From Mesorhizobium australicum WSM2073 (GTDB lineage Bacteria; Pseudomonadota; Alphaproteobacteria; Rhizobiales; Rhizobiaceae), in contig NC_019973.1 of the NCBI RefSeq assembly GCF_000230995.2, positions 2,370,001-2,434,000 of the forward strand: DNA of 64,000 nucleotides. The letters run 5' to 3'. The translations under genes and the position numbers were made by a program. The notes under the pieces were generated by a model, which did no database searches, was not told where the DNA came from, and saw only the letters and a program-made list of their open reading frames with translations. Below are positions 35,341 through 44,747 of this stretch, one piece after another (position 1 is the stretch's first letter; every line of letters begins with the position of its first letter).

Positions 35341-38300
35341 CTACTCGGCCGCCATTGCTGCCGGCACTTCCGGTTCCTCCGTTGAATTCTCCTGGACCTC
35401 ATCCGTGGCCGGCTTGATCCGGAACCACGCTACGTAGAGTGCAGGGAGGAACAGCAGGATCAGCACCGTGCCGGCAGCCGTGCCGCCGATCAGCGTGAAC
35501 GCCATCGATCCCCAGAAGACGGAGTGCGTGAGGGGGATGAAAGCCAGAACGGCGGCAAGTGCGGTCAGGATCACCGGCCTTGTGCGTTGCACCGTGGCCT
35601 CGATGACCGCCTGATAGTCGTCAAGACCGGCGGCACGGTTCTCCTTGATCTGTTCGGTCAGGATCAGCGTATTGCGCATCAGGATACCCGCCAGGCCTAT
35701 CAGGCCCAGGATGGCGTTGAATCCGAAAGGCTGGTTGAAGGCCAGCAACATCGGTACGACGCCAACGAGACCGAGAGGTGCCGTCAGCATGACCATCGCC
35801 ATCGTCGAGAAGGATCGCACCTGCAGTATGATGACGATCAGCATGGCGGCGAGCATGGCCGGAAAGACCTTGCCCAGCGCTGTGTTGGCCTTGGTTGCCT
35901 CCTCGATCGATCCGCCCATTTCGATGCGATAGCCGGCAGGCAGGGATTGAATCAGCGGCTGAAGGGCCGTCATGATCTGCTTGGAAACCTCTGGAGGCTG
36001 GGTCGCCTCATTGATGTCCGAGCGGATCGTGATGACGGGTGTGCGATCGCGGCGTTTCAGGATCGGTTCTTCCAGACGGACTTCGGAGTGACCGATCTGG
36101 TCGAGTGGAATCTGGCCGCCCTCCCGGCTCATCAGCGAGAAATCCGCCAGACGCGATGGATCCAGTCGCTCGCCGCCGGCGCTGCGGGCCACGATGGGGA
36201 CGTTGCGGATGTCCTCGCGGACCTGCGTGACCGGGATGCCGGTGAGGAGGAACTGGAGCTGCTGGGCCACTTCCGCCGGCGACAGGCCGATAAGGTTCAA
36301 TCGGTCCTGATCCGGGATGAAGCGCAGTACCGGCGTGCGATTGCCCCAGTCGCGATTGGCCTGCCGCACGTCCGGTACGCCGCGCATGATGTCGAGGGCT
36401 TTTTCGGAGATGATGTACAATTGCCGCGGGTCTGGCCCCATGACCCGGAACTCGACCGGGAACGGCGTGTAAGGTCCGAACACGAGTTGCGTAATGCGGA
36501 TGTTCGCTTCAGGGGCAAGCCCTGTCGCAACCGCTTCACGGAGCCTGTGCTTCAAGGCCTCGCGCGCGTCCGCGTCCGGTGTCAGGACGACGATCTTGGC
36601 GAAGGCGGGATCAGGCAATTCGGGCGCCATGGCGAAGAAGAAGCGGGGAGCGCCCTGACCGACATAGCTCGTGACGATCTTGGCCTCGGGCTGGCCGCCA
36701 AGCCAGTGTTCCAGTTTCTCGACCGTGGCGGTCGTCGTCTCGATGCTGGTGCCCTCCGGCAGGCGAACCTCGACCAGCACTTCGGGACGGTCGGATGTCG
36801 GGAAGAACTGCTGCTTGAGACCGCTCATGCCGACAACCGAAAGCGCGAAGACGATGCCGACGGCAGCGCAGGTCACGAACTTGTGGCGCACGGCAAAGGT
36901 GATGAGCCGGCGGAGGCGCCGATAGTTCGGTGTGTCGTATATGGCGTGAACGCCGCCTTCGACCGGTTTGATCGCGGGCAGCATCTTGACGCCCATATAA
37001 GGGGTGAAGAAAACCGCGACGACCCAGGAGACGATGAGGGCGAACCCCACGACCCAGAAGATGTTGCCGGCGTATTCGCCGGCCGTCGAGCGCGCGAAGC
37101 CCACCGGCAGGAACCCCGCGATCGTCACCAGCGTGCCCGACAGCATCGGCGCCGCGGTGTGGCTCCATGCATAGGCCGCCGCCTTGATGCGATCCATGCC
37201 CTCTTCCATTTTCACCACCATCACCTCGATGGCGATGATGGCGTCGTCGACGAGGAGGCCCAGCGCCAGGATGAGGGCACCGAGCGTGATGCGGTCGAAG
37301 AACCGGCCGGTTTCCAGCATGATGAGAAACACGACGGCGAGCGTCAGCGGGACGGCGGCCGCCACGACGATGCCGACGCGCCAGCCGAGGCTGAGCAGGC
37401 TCACCAGCAGCACCACGCCAAGCGCCATCGCGAATTTGATCATGAACTCGTTGACCGACGAGCCGATGTTGACGGCCTGATCGCTCACTTTGGCCAGCGT
37501 CATTCCGAGAGGCAGCGTCTGTGCGATCGCTGCTGACCTCTCCTCCAGTGCCTTGCCGAGTTCAAGACCATTCCAGCCCTCCTGCATCACCGCCGCGAGC
37601 ATGATGGTCGGCTCACCCTGGTGACGGATGACGTAGGTGGCAGGATCCTCGTAGCCGCGCCGGACCACGGCGATGTCGGAGAGCTTCAACGTCCGTCCCG
37701 CGGCGACGATCGGCGTGTCGGCGATCGTCTGGACACTGTCATAGGCGCCGTCGACGCGGATGAAGACCTGCGGCCCCTCTGTGTCGATCGAGCCCGCCGG
37801 TGTGACGGTGTTCTGCCGCTGCAGGGCAGCGACGATATCCTGCGCCGACACGCCGAGGGTTGCCAGCTTGGCATAGGAAAACTCGACGAATATCTGTTCG
37901 GGACGTTCGCCGAGGATGTTGATCTTCTTGACGCCGGGCACATGCAGAAGGTCCTGGCGAATGGTCTCGGCCTGCCTGGCGAGTTCCCGCATGGGCAAGC
38001 CCTTCGCCTTAAGGGCGTAAAGAGCGAAACTCACATCGGAATATTCGTCGTTGACAAAGGGGCCGAGCACGCCGGGCGGCAGGTTGCGGGCTTCATCCCC
38101 GAGCTTCTTGCGGGCCTGGTAAAATTCCTCCTGCACGCTGGATGGCGGTGTGCTGTCCTTCAGTGTGACCGTCAAATAGGCATAGCCTGGCCGTGTCGTC
38201 GTCTCCACACGGTCGTACCAGGTCAACTCCTGAAGTCGCTTCTCCAACGGTTCGGCGACGAGGTCCTGCATCTCGCGCGCCGTCGCGCCCGGCCATACGG

Positions 38301-38451
38301 TCGTGACCGTCAGGGTCTTGATGGTGAAGTTGGGATCCTCCGCACGTCCAAGCATGAGGAAAGCGTAGGCGCCGGCGGCGACGAGCAGAATGATGAAGAA
38401 AAGGGTGACGGCTCGCTCGCGAACGGCGATCGCGGAAAAATTGAGGCTCAT
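35341..38451 (-). CDS. RND efflux permease (AcrB/HAE family)
   Basis: A 1036-residue inner-membrane proton-driven efflux permease. The start SLNFSAIAVRERAVTLFFII and the helix-4 charged pair in LGLLVDDAIIAIEVMVVKME are family marks, with two large periplasmic loops and twelve predicted helices. Its ATG shares one base with the stop of the adaptor gene (TGATG). No outer-membrane channel gene is nearby, so it probably uses a TolC-type channel encoded elsewhere. Substrate unknown. Confidence 0.95.
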   Translation of the reverse strand: MSLNFSAIAVRERAVTLFFIILLVAAGAYAFLMLGRAEDPNFTIKTLTVTTVWPGATAREMQDLVAEPLEKRLQELTWYDRVETTTRPGYAYLTVTLKDSTPPSSVQEEFYQARKKLGDEARNLPPGVLGPFVNDEYSDVSFALYALKAKGLPMRELARQAETIRQDLLHVPGVKKINILGERPEQIFVEFSYAKLATLGVSAQDIVAALQRQNTVTPAGSIDTEGPQVFIRVDGAYDSVQTIADTPIVAAGRTLKLSDIAVVRRGYEDPATYVIRHQGEPTIMLAAVMQEGWNGLELGKALEERSAAIAQTLPLGMTLAKVSDQAVNIGSSVNEFMIKFAMALGVVLLVSLLSLGWRVGIVVAAAVPLTLAVVFLIMLETGRFFDRITLGALILALGLLVDDAIIAIEVMVVKMEEGMDRIKAAAYAWSHTAAPMLSGTLVTIAGFLPVGFARSTAGEYAGNIFWVVGFALIVSWVVAVFFTPYMGVKMLPAIKPVEGGVHAIYDTPNYRRLRRLITFAVRHKFVTCAAVGIVFALSVVGMSGLKQQFFPTSDRPEVLVEVRLPEGTSIETTTATVEKLEHWLGGQPEAKIVTSYVGQGAPRFFFAMAPELPDPAFAKIVVLTPDADAREALKHRLREAVATGLAPEANIRITQLVFGPYTPFPVEFRVMGPDPRQLYIISEKALDIMRGVPDVRQANRDWGNRTPVLRFIPDQDRLNLIGLSPAEVAQQLQFLLTGIPVTQVREDIRNVPIVARSAGGERLDPSRLADFSLMSREGGQIPLDQIGHSEVRLEEPILKRRDRTPVITIRSDINEATQPPEVSKQIMTALQPLIQSLPAGYRIEMGGSIEEATKANTALGKVFPAMLAAMLIVIILQVRSFSTMAMVMLTAPLGLVGVVPMLLAFNQPFGFNAILGLIGLAGILMRNTLILTEQIKENRAAGLDDYQAVIEATVQRTRPVILTALAAVLAFIPLTHSVFWGSMAFTLIGGTAAGTVLILLFLPALYVAWFRIKPATDEVQENSTEEPEVPAAMAAE

Positions 38452-39569
38452 CAGTTGCTCCTGTTTTCAGAGGCAGTCCTGACGCGAGCGCCTTCCTGCA
38501 GGAGATGAGCACCGAGCGAAACGATCGAATCGCCCGAGCTCAGCCCGGAGATCACGGCGGTTTCGCTGGTTACACGAACAAGCTTGACGGGCCGAAAGTG
38601 TACGGTCGAGGTTGCGCCGTCCAAACTCCAAACGCCGGTCTTCTGACCGTCGTCCAGCACGGCTCCGAGCGGCACCTGGACTTCCGTTTGACTTGCCTGG
38701 CTTGCAAGCCGGATGGTTACCGTCGAGCCAAGCGGTGCTGCCGCGGCCTCACCATCGAGCACATAACGGGCCTCATAGGTACGAGTCTGGGGATCGGCAG
38801 CGTCCGACAACTGCCGGAGATGCGCCGTAAAATGCCGCCCATCGCCCCCATACAAGCCCGCCTCGGCTACCGAGCCGATCGCCGGCCGGATCGTTTCGGG
38901 AAGCGTGACCACCGCCTCACGGGGGCCGGCGTTCGCGATCCGAACCACGGTCTGTCCCGCGGCGACAACCTGTCCTGGCTCGCCAAGCGTTTCGACGACG
39001 GTTCCGTCGGCGTTCGCGTCCAGGACGGAATAGGCCGCCTCGTTTTCCGCGACCTTCGCTTCCGCTTCGGTGGCGGCAAGCTGTGCAGTCGCGGTATCGA
39101 GTGCTGCCTTCGCCTGCTCGTAACGCTGCGGGGTTGCGGCCAACTCCTTCTTGACCAGAACCGCATAGCGCTTCTCGTCCGCACTGGTCTGAACCAGGAC
39201 AGCGCGCGCAGCCGCGACAGCGTTGCGCTTGGCGGTGAGGGCAAGGGCAAGATCGGTATCATCGATCCGCAGCAGCGGTTGGCCCGCCTTGACCTGTTCG
39301 CCGACATTTACAAGGCGCTCGATGATCTTGCCGGGTACGCGAAACCCAAGATTGCTCTGCACCCTCGCGGCAATTGTACCCGTGAAGCCGCGTTCGGATC
39401 CTGTCACCGCCACTGCCGTCACGAGTCTGACGATCGGTGCTTCCTGCCTCGGGTCAGCCACGACGGCGGCTGCCTGTGTGCGAATGGGAAGCGTGACGAA
39501 TGCAGCCACCCCAAACCCCGCGACCAGAACGCTCCCCAGCCCAATAATGAGTTTCTTTTTCATGCCCAT
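38451..39569 (-). CDS. RND periplasmic adaptor (membrane fusion protein)
   Basis: A 372-residue HlyD/AcrA-type adaptor. The N-terminus has a signal anchor (KKLIIGLGSVLVAGFGVAAF); then come the barrel-sandwich halves (GFRVPGKIIERLVNVGEQVK, VLDANADGTVVETLGEPGQVV), a coiled-coil hairpin rich in Ala/Glu, and a C-terminal membrane-proximal domain. It lies first in the pump operon and is divergent from a TetR gene across a 76-bp space that holds a large dyad. Confidence 0.93.
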   Translation of the reverse strand: MGMKKKLIIGLGSVLVAGFGVAAFVTLPIRTQAAAVVADPRQEAPIVRLVTAVAVTGSERGFTGTIAARVQSNLGFRVPGKIIERLVNVGEQVKAGQPLLRIDDTDLALALTAKRNAVAAARAVLVQTSADEKRYAVLVKKELAATPQRYEQAKAALDTATAQLAATEAEAKVAENEAAYSVLDANADGTVVETLGEPGQVVAAGQTVVRIANAGPREAVVTLPETIRPAIGSVAEAGLYGGDGRHFTAHLRQLSDAADPQTRTYEARYVLDGEAAAAPLGSTVTIRLASQASQTEVQVPLGAVLDDGQKTGVWSLDGATSTVHFRPVKLVRVTSETAVISGLSSGDSIVSLGAHLLQEGARVRTASENRSN

Positions 39570-39586
39570 CGCCTTCTGTGAAAATA

Positions 39587-39631
39587 GATTGCATTCGTAC
39601 TCTATAACTGATATAGATTATGAACGCAATC
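39587..39631. promoter_or_regulatory. 45-bp dyad operator, pump/TetR
   Basis: Two 20-base arms (39587-39606 and 39612-39631) match as an inverted repeat at 17 of 20 positions around a 5-base centre (ACTGA). The outer ends are GATTGC / GCAATC. The dyad fills most of the space between the adaptor start and the TetR start, so a bound regulator would cover both promoters. Confidence 0.65.
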
Positions 39632-39645
39632 AAAAAAGGAGACGA

Positions 39646-40227
39646 ATGATGCGTGTGACTCGCAGCCAAGCTGAGCAGAACCGGCAAACCGTGATCGATG
39701 TAGCGAGCCGGCTTTTTCGGGAGCGCGGATTCGATGGCATCGGCGTCAAGGATTTGATGGAGGGCGCCGGGCTGACCCAAGGCGGGTTCTACAAGCAGTT
39801 CGCGTCCAAGGACGACTTGGTCGCGCAGGCGTCCAGACGGGCATTGGAAAGCGCTGCGAACCGATGGTCGACGGCGGCCGCGGCGAGCCCTGAGGATCCG
39901 CTTGGCGCCGTGATCGACTTCTATCTCAGCACGGGGCATCGCGAGGAAAGGATGGACGGCTGCCCGGTGGTTGCGCTTGGCTCGGATGCTGCCAGGCAAG
40001 GCGCCGAGGTGAAGGCATCATTTGAGGCCGGCATCCGAGAATACCTCGAGATGCTGGGCTCATGGGTTGGCGAGGCGGACGGCGATGCGCCCGGCGGTAA
40101 AGCCATGGCCGTTCTCTCGACAATGGTCGGCGCGGTCGTCCTCTCGCGCGCCGTCAATGATCCCGATCTCGCGAAGGCTTTTCTGAGTGCCGCCACCGCT
40201 CAGGTTCGCAAAGCCGTCGCGGCTTGA
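39646..40227 (+). CDS. TetR-family regulator (AcrR-like)
   Basis: A 193-residue TetR regulator (VIDVASRLFRERGFDGIGVK, HTH MEGAGLTQGGFYKQFASKDD). The Q-G-G-F-Y-K-Q-F recognition helix is typical of the group controlling pumps and oxidoreductases. AAAAAGGAGA precedes the start. It is divergent from the RND pump and 35 bp upstream of a ketoacyl synthase gene in the same direction. Confidence 0.92.
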   Translation: MMRVTRSQAEQNRQTVIDVASRLFRERGFDGIGVKDLMEGAGLTQGGFYKQFASKDDLVAQASRRALESAANRWSTAAAASPEDPLGAVIDFYLSTGHREERMDGCPVVALGSDAARQGAEVKASFEAGIREYLEMLGSWVGEADGDAPGGKAMAVLSTMVGAVVLSRAVNDPDLAKAFLSAATAQVRKAVAA

Positions 40228-40262
40228 AAGCCGCACGCGCTGGCCAAGTGATAGGAGAATAG

Positions 40263-41531
40263 ATGCGACGGATCGTTGTTACGGGCATGGGAGCGGTCAC
40301 GCCGCTCGCGGCCAATGTCGAAGCGTCATGGTCGCGCCTGCTGGCCGGCCGTTCGGGGCTTCGAAAGCTTCCGGACGACATGGTGCGAGACCTGCCGGCG
40401 AAGGTCGGTGGAATGGTTCCTTCCTTGCTGGAAGACCCCGAAGTTGGCTTCGATCCAGACATCGTCCTGGCGCCGAAGGACCAGCGCAAGGCCGACCGCT
40501 TCATTGTCTTTGCGCTGGCGGCTGCGGAAGAGGCGGTTGCCCAGGCCAGGTGGAACCCGGTCTCGGACGATGACAGGACCCGCACCGCGACGATCATCGC
40601 GTCGGGTGTCGGAGGATTTCCCGCGATAACCGAAGCGGTGCGAACCGTCGACCTGCGCGGTGTTCGGCGTCTCTCACCGTTCACGGTGCCGTCGTTCCTG
40701 GTGAACATGGCGGCGGGACAGATTTCGATCCGATATGGGTTCAAGGGTCCGCTCGGCGCTCCGGTGACGGCCTGCGCGGCCGGCATCCAGGCGATCGGCG
40801 ATGCGGCGCGTCTTATCCGCGCCAACGAGGCCGACATCGCGGTCTGCGGCGGAACGGAAGCCTGCATCAATACGGTCAGCCTCGGCGGCTTTGCCGCGGC
40901 ACGCTCTCTTTCTACATCCTTCAATCATCGTCCTGAGGAGGCCTCCCGCCCGTTCGACATGTCGCGCGACGGCTTCGTCATGGGCGAAGGCGCCGGCATC
41001 CTGGTCATCGAGGCATTGAGCCACGCGCTTGCGCGCGGCGCCAAACCGCTCGCCGAACTGGTCGGCTACGGCACGACGGCGGACGCTTATCACATCACCT
41101 CCGGCCCCGAGGATGGCGACGGTGCGCGCCGGGCCATGGAGATCGCGATTGCCCAAGCCGGTATTTCGGCACGGGAGGTCCGCCACCTCAACGCGCACGC
41201 GACCTCCACGCCAGTCGGCGACTTGGGGGAAATCGCCGCGATCAAAAGGGTCTTCGGAGAAGATTTCGGCATAGCCGTCAGCGCAACGAAGTCGGCGACC
41301 GGCCACCTGCTTGGCGCCGCCGGCGGGCTTGGGGCGATCTTCACGGTCCTGGCGCTCAGGGACCAGGTCGCACCGCCAACCCTCAATCTGAGCGCCCCCG
41401 ATCCGGCAAGCGACGGGATCGACTTCGTCGCAAACCACGCCCGGCCGATGGAGATGGATTACGCGATTTCCAATGGCTTCGGCTTTGGCGGCGTGAACGC
41501 CAGCGCATTGTTCCGGCGCTGGACGGACTAG
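40263..41531 (+). CDS. Beta-ketoacyl-ACP synthase II-like (FabF family)
   Basis: A 422-residue condensing enzyme for fatty-acid-like chain elongation. The catalytic Cys171 lies in PVTACAAGIQ, the two His are His312 (LNAHATSTP) and His347 (KSATGHLLG), and Lys343 is in the same loop. It stands without acpP, fabG or other fab genes, so it is probably an accessory synthase. It follows a TetR gene by 35 bp, as one transcript. NodE is a related enzyme, but nothing here marks this as a nod gene. Confidence 0.9.
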   Translation: MRRIVVTGMGAVTPLAANVEASWSRLLAGRSGLRKLPDDMVRDLPAKVGGMVPSLLEDPEVGFDPDIVLAPKDQRKADRFIVFALAAAEEAVAQARWNPVSDDDRTRTATIIASGVGGFPAITEAVRTVDLRGVRRLSPFTVPSFLVNMAAGQISIRYGFKGPLGAPVTACAAGIQAIGDAARLIRANEADIAVCGGTEACINTVSLGGFAAARSLSTSFNHRPEEASRPFDMSRDGFVMGEGAGILVIEALSHALARGAKPLAELVGYGTTADAYHITSGPEDGDGARRAMEIAIAQAGISAREVRHLNAHATSTPVGDLGEIAAIKRVFGEDFGIAVSATKSATGHLLGAAGGLGAIFTVLALRDQVAPPTLNLSAPDPASDGIDFVANHARPMEMDYAISNGFGFGGVNASALFRRWTD

Positions 41532-41653
41532 CCGCGGCTTGCGGCAATCGTGATGTCCTGGTCGGGCAGTGGCAGCCGGCGACAAGTTTACGCATGGCGA
41601 CATCGTCGCCCCGCACCCGGGCGATGACTGCACGATACATTCGCGGGGGCACT

Positions 41654-42247
41654 TCAGGCGCGCGACAGTCCGTCTATCAGCGCCGTCAGCACGGCACGGT
41701 AGTCTTCGCCCGACGCACCGGCCTCGATGGCGAGCGCCGCGCGGTCGAAGGCGGCGGCAAGCAGCGCGGTCAGCGCTTCGGGCGGCAATCTTTTCATCGA
41801 CTGCGTCCGCATCGCCGCGACAAGGCCCTCGCGCAGCGAGCGGTTGCCGTGGCGGTTGTCGATGGCGTCCATGGCGGTGCGGCCGAGCACGGCGGGGCCG
41901 TCGAGCAGCAAGAGCCTCGTGCGGCCGGGCGCGCGCATGGCCGTGAGGTAGGCATCGGAACTGGCAATCAGCGCATCGCGGGCGCTGAGCGAAGGCGGGG
42001 AGGCGCGGTCAATCTCTCGCGCCACCGCCGCGGCTTCCTGTTCGACCACGGCGGCGAAAAGCGCCTGCTTGTCGGCGAAATGGTGGTAGAGCGCGCCGCG
42101 CGTCACGCCTGCTGCGGCGACGATCTCCGGCGTGCCGGTCTCGGCATAGGATTTTTCCGTGAACAGTTTGCGCGCCGCCGCGATCAGGTCGGCCCGCGTC
42201 GTCTCGGTGCGATCGCGGTTGGAACGACGCGCGGATTCCTGTTGCAT
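41654..42247 (-). CDS. TetR-family transcriptional regulator
   Basis: A 197-residue TetR regulator (ADLIAAARKLFTEKSYAETG, HTH VAAAGVTRGALYHHFADKQA). The first operator palindrome (42248-42264) abuts its start codon, and the only ribosome-site-like ACAGG is inside it, so binding may also block translation. It is divergent from the VOC protein gene. Confidence 0.9.
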   Translation of the reverse strand: MQQESARRSNRDRTETTRADLIAAARKLFTEKSYAETGTPEIVAAAGVTRGALYHHFADKQALFAAVVEQEAAAVAREIDRASPPSLSARDALIASSDAYLTAMRAPGRTRLLLLDGPAVLGRTAMDAIDNRHGNRSLREGLVAAMRTQSMKRLPPEALTALLAAAFDRAALAIEAGASGEDYRAVLTALIDGLSRA

Positions 42248-42292
42248 ACATGCAGCCTGTATGTTAATTCAATTTACATGCAGACTGTATGT
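42248..42292. promoter_or_regulatory. Two 17-bp TetR operators
   Basis: ACATGCAG-C-CTGTATGT (42248-42264) and ACATGCAG-A-CTGTATGT (42276-42292) are near-identical imperfect palindromes spaced 28 bp. They fill the divergent gap between the TetR and VOC genes. Confidence 0.75.
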
Positions 42293-42313
42293 TAGTTGAC
42301 GGGAGAAGGAAAG

Positions 42314-42739
42314 ATGAAGACGACGAGCTACTATCCGGTGCTGATGACCGGCGATGTCGCCGGCACGGCGGCCTTCTATGTCAGGCATTTCGGTTTCCGG
42401 CCGTTGTTTGAGAGCGACTGGTACGTGCATCTGCAGTCGGTGGACAACAAGCACGTCAATCTCGGCATCGTCCAGGGCGACCACGAGACGATTCCCGAGG
42501 AGGGGCGGGGGCGGACTTCCGGGCTGCTGATCAATTTCGAGGTCCGCGATCCCGATGCGATCCATGACCGGATCCTTGCTGCCGGCCTGCCTATCCTGCG
42601 AACGCTGCGTGACGAGCCTTTCGGCCAGCGCCATTTCATCACCAAGGATCCCAACGGCGTGCTGATCGACGTCATCAAGCCGATCCCGCCCAGCGAGGAG
42701 TTCCTGGCGCGGTATGCGGAAGGCGCCGCGGGGGCTTGA
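42314..42739 (+). CDS. VOC-family (glyoxalase/bleomycin-resistance fold) protein
   Basis: A 141-residue vicinal-oxygen-chelate protein. Two beta-alpha-beta-beta-beta modules ([40 protein letters not shown]) end in [18 protein letters not shown], whose Asp/Glu positions resemble metal-ligand sites. Start at 42314 has AGAAGGAAAG upstream. Probably repressed by the divergent TetR; substrate unknown. Confidence 0.85.
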   Translation: MKTTSYYPVLMTGDVAGTAAFYVRHFGFRPLFESDWYVHLQSVDNKHVNLGIVQGDHETIPEEGRGRTSGLLINFEVRDPDAIHDRILAAGLPILRTLRDEPFGQRHFITKDPNGVLIDVIKPIPPSEEFLARYAEGAAGA

Positions 42740-42748
42740 ACGGCAGCC

Positions 42749-43699
42749 TCAGCTCGCCCGTGCCACCGGCGTCACCGTCACCTGGCTGACGCCGGTGCGG
42801 CGCACCACGGTGCACAGCGTCTCGCGGCCGATGCGCTCGGCGTCGAGCATGCGCACGAGGTCGTCGACGCCGGTCACAGGGCGCCCGTCTATTGCGGCGA
42901 TGATGTCGCCTTCCCTGAGACCCGCGCTGGCCGCCGGGCCGTCCTTCTCGACGCTGCGCAGCCGTACCGCCGTGCTGGTCGAGACCTGCGACAAGAGAGC
43001 CGCGCGCCGCGGCAGGTTTACCGTGTCGGCGGAGACGCCAATGAAGGCGCGGCGCACGCGGCCGAAGCGGATGATCTCGGAAATGACAAAGTTCGCGGTG
43101 TTGGAGGCGACGGCGAAGGCGATGCCTTGCGCGCCATGGATCATGGCGGTGTTGACGCCGATAACCTCGCCGGCCGACGAGACCAGCGGACCACCGGAAT
43201 TGCCGGGGTTGAGCGCGGCGTCGGTCTGGATGACGTCGTCTATCAGCCTGCCGGTCGAAGCCCGCATCGAGCGGCCGAGCGCCGAGACGACGCCCGAGGT
43301 GACGGTCCATTCGAAGCCCAGCGGATTGCCGATGGCAATCGCGATCTGGCCGCGCCGCAGCCGCTTGGAATCGCCTAGCGGCGCCACGTCGGCGAAGCTG
43401 CCGTCAGCGCGCACGAGGGCGATGTCGGTGTCGGGGTCGCGGCCGAGCACGCGGCCTTCGCTGGAGGCGCCGTCCGGCATCGAGACGCGTACCGTCCTGG
43501 CGTCACCCACGACATGGAAATTGGTGACGACCAGCCCGTCGGGCGCGATGACGAAGCCCGAGCCATGGCCACCCGGCCCCCCGATGCGCTCGATGCGGCA
43601 GACAGCCGGGCCGATGCGGTCGACCGCGTCGGCAACCGTCGTCGAATAGGCGTCGAGCAATGTCTCGTCCGGTTGGAATTTTGGCGCGGCGAGGGCCAT
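42749..43699 (-). CDS. S1C (HtrA-like) serine protease, active triad
   Basis: A 316-residue trypsin-fold protease with a C-terminal PDZ domain. The triad is present: His62 (VVTNFHVVG), Asp92 (DPDTDIALV) and Ser168 (NPGNSGGPLV). PDZ begins near 215 (RRAFIGVSAD..GDIIAAIDGRPV). There is no signal peptide, so it may act in the cytosol, unlike classical DegP. It is divergent from a paralogue that has lost the triad. Confidence 0.9.
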   Translation of the reverse strand: MALAAPKFQPDETLLDAYSTTVADAVDRIGPAVCRIERIGGPGGHGSGFVIAPDGLVVTNFHVVGDARTVRVSMPDGASSEGRVLGRDPDTDIALVRADGSFADVAPLGDSKRLRRGQIAIAIGNPLGFEWTVTSGVVSALGRSMRASTGRLIDDVIQTDAALNPGNSGGPLVSSAGEVIGVNTAMIHGAQGIAFAVASNTANFVISEIIRFGRVRRAFIGVSADTVNLPRRAALLSQVSTSTAVRLRSVEKDGPAASAGLREGDIIAAIDGRPVTGVDDLVRMLDAERIGRETLCTVVRRTGVSQVTVTPVARAS

Positions 43700-43866
43700 G
43701 AGGGGCTCCGTGTTTTCAGGCTTGATCGTGACTATATGTGCGGAGCGGCCGGAACCGCCGCGACCTGACCAGATGGCCAGTCGAACCCGCAACTAGCCGT
43801 CAGGCGAGTACCTCCTGGCGTACTGCCGAGCGATATCTGGGGCATGAGAAAACCCAGGAGATCATC

Positions 43867-44739
43867 ATGAGCGACTTCAATCTGAATGCATTTTCCGATG
43901 CCATCGCCGATATTGCCGACAAGGCGACGCCGGCAACGGCAAGCTTCGCCACGCATCATCACCGCACGGCGAGCGCCTTCCATTGGGGCGACGGCTATTT
44001 CGTCACCGCCGAGGAAGCCGTCGAGGCCGGCGAGGAGATCGGACTGACACTGGCCTCCGGCGAGACGGCGAAGGCCGAACTGGTCGGCCGCGATCCTTCG
44101 ACGGGTGTCGCCCTGCTGAAGCCCGCGGATGCGGCCAGCGCGCCTGTCCTCGATAGAGCCAGCCCCGTTCGGCCAGGCAATATCGCCATAGCCATCGGCA
44201 GCAGCCAGGGCTCCGTGCTGGCCGTGTCGGGCTCGGTCGGCGAAGTCGGCCCGGCCTGGCGCTCGATGCGCGGCGGCACCATCGACCGGCGCATCAACCT
44301 GGCTGTCGGTGCCGGCGGCCGCTTCGAGGGTGGCCCGGTGCTGGACGCCAAGGGCGCGCTGATCGGCATGCTTCTGTTCGGCCCGCGTGGCCGCGCGCTG
44401 GTCATGCCCTATGAGACGATCGAACGCGCGGTGGCGACGCTTCGCGAAAAGGGGCATGTCGCACGTGGTTACCTCGGCGCCGGCCTACATCCGGTGCGCG
44501 ACCGCGACGCGCGTGGCGCAATGGTGATGAGCCTCGACGACAATGGCCCGGCCAAGGCCGCTGGCCTCTCGCTCGGCGACATCATCGTGGCGTGGAACAG
44601 CGAGGCCGTGCATGGTCCGCGAGATCTGATCCGCCGGCTCGGGCCCGACAGCGCCGGTGCTTCGGTGAAGCTGGGTGTCGTGCGCGGCGGCGAACAGCGC
44701 GACGTCGTGCTGACGATCGGCGAAAAGCCGCTGAGCTGA
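43867..44739 (+). CDS. HtrA-like pseudoprotease with PDZ domain
   Basis: A 290-residue paralogue of the preceding protease, with the same fold and PDZ order (GRDPSTGVALLKPAD, RPGNIAIAIGSSQG, GGPVLDAKGALIG, then GYLGAGLHPV..GDIIVAWNSEAV). Aligned to it, the His position is Glu50 (VTAEEAV), the Asp is Gly80, and the Ser is Glu154 (GRFEGGP). All three catalytic residues are replaced, so it should not cleave. It may bind peptides or regulate the active protease. It precedes the LuxR gene by 8 bp. Confidence 0.85.
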   Translation: MSDFNLNAFSDAIADIADKATPATASFATHHHRTASAFHWGDGYFVTAEEAVEAGEEIGLTLASGETAKAELVGRDPSTGVALLKPADAASAPVLDRASPVRPGNIAIAIGSSQGSVLAVSGSVGEVGPAWRSMRGGTIDRRINLAVGAGGRFEGGPVLDAKGALIGMLLFGPRGRALVMPYETIERAVATLREKGHVARGYLGAGLHPVRDRDARGAMVMSLDDNGPAKAAGLSLGDIIVAWNSEAVHGPRDLIRRLGPDSAGASVKLGVVRGGEQRDVVLTIGEKPLS

Positions 44740-44747
44740 GAGGACGG

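Noticed and set aside
35524..37536. 670-codon frame antisense to the RND permease
   Set aside because: Composition dominated by Arg, Asp, His and Gln, as for other shadows; the permease is full length.
40263..41531. NodE nodulation synthase
   Set aside because: The family is shared, but there is no nod box, nodF or other nod gene nearby; FabF-like is the safer name.
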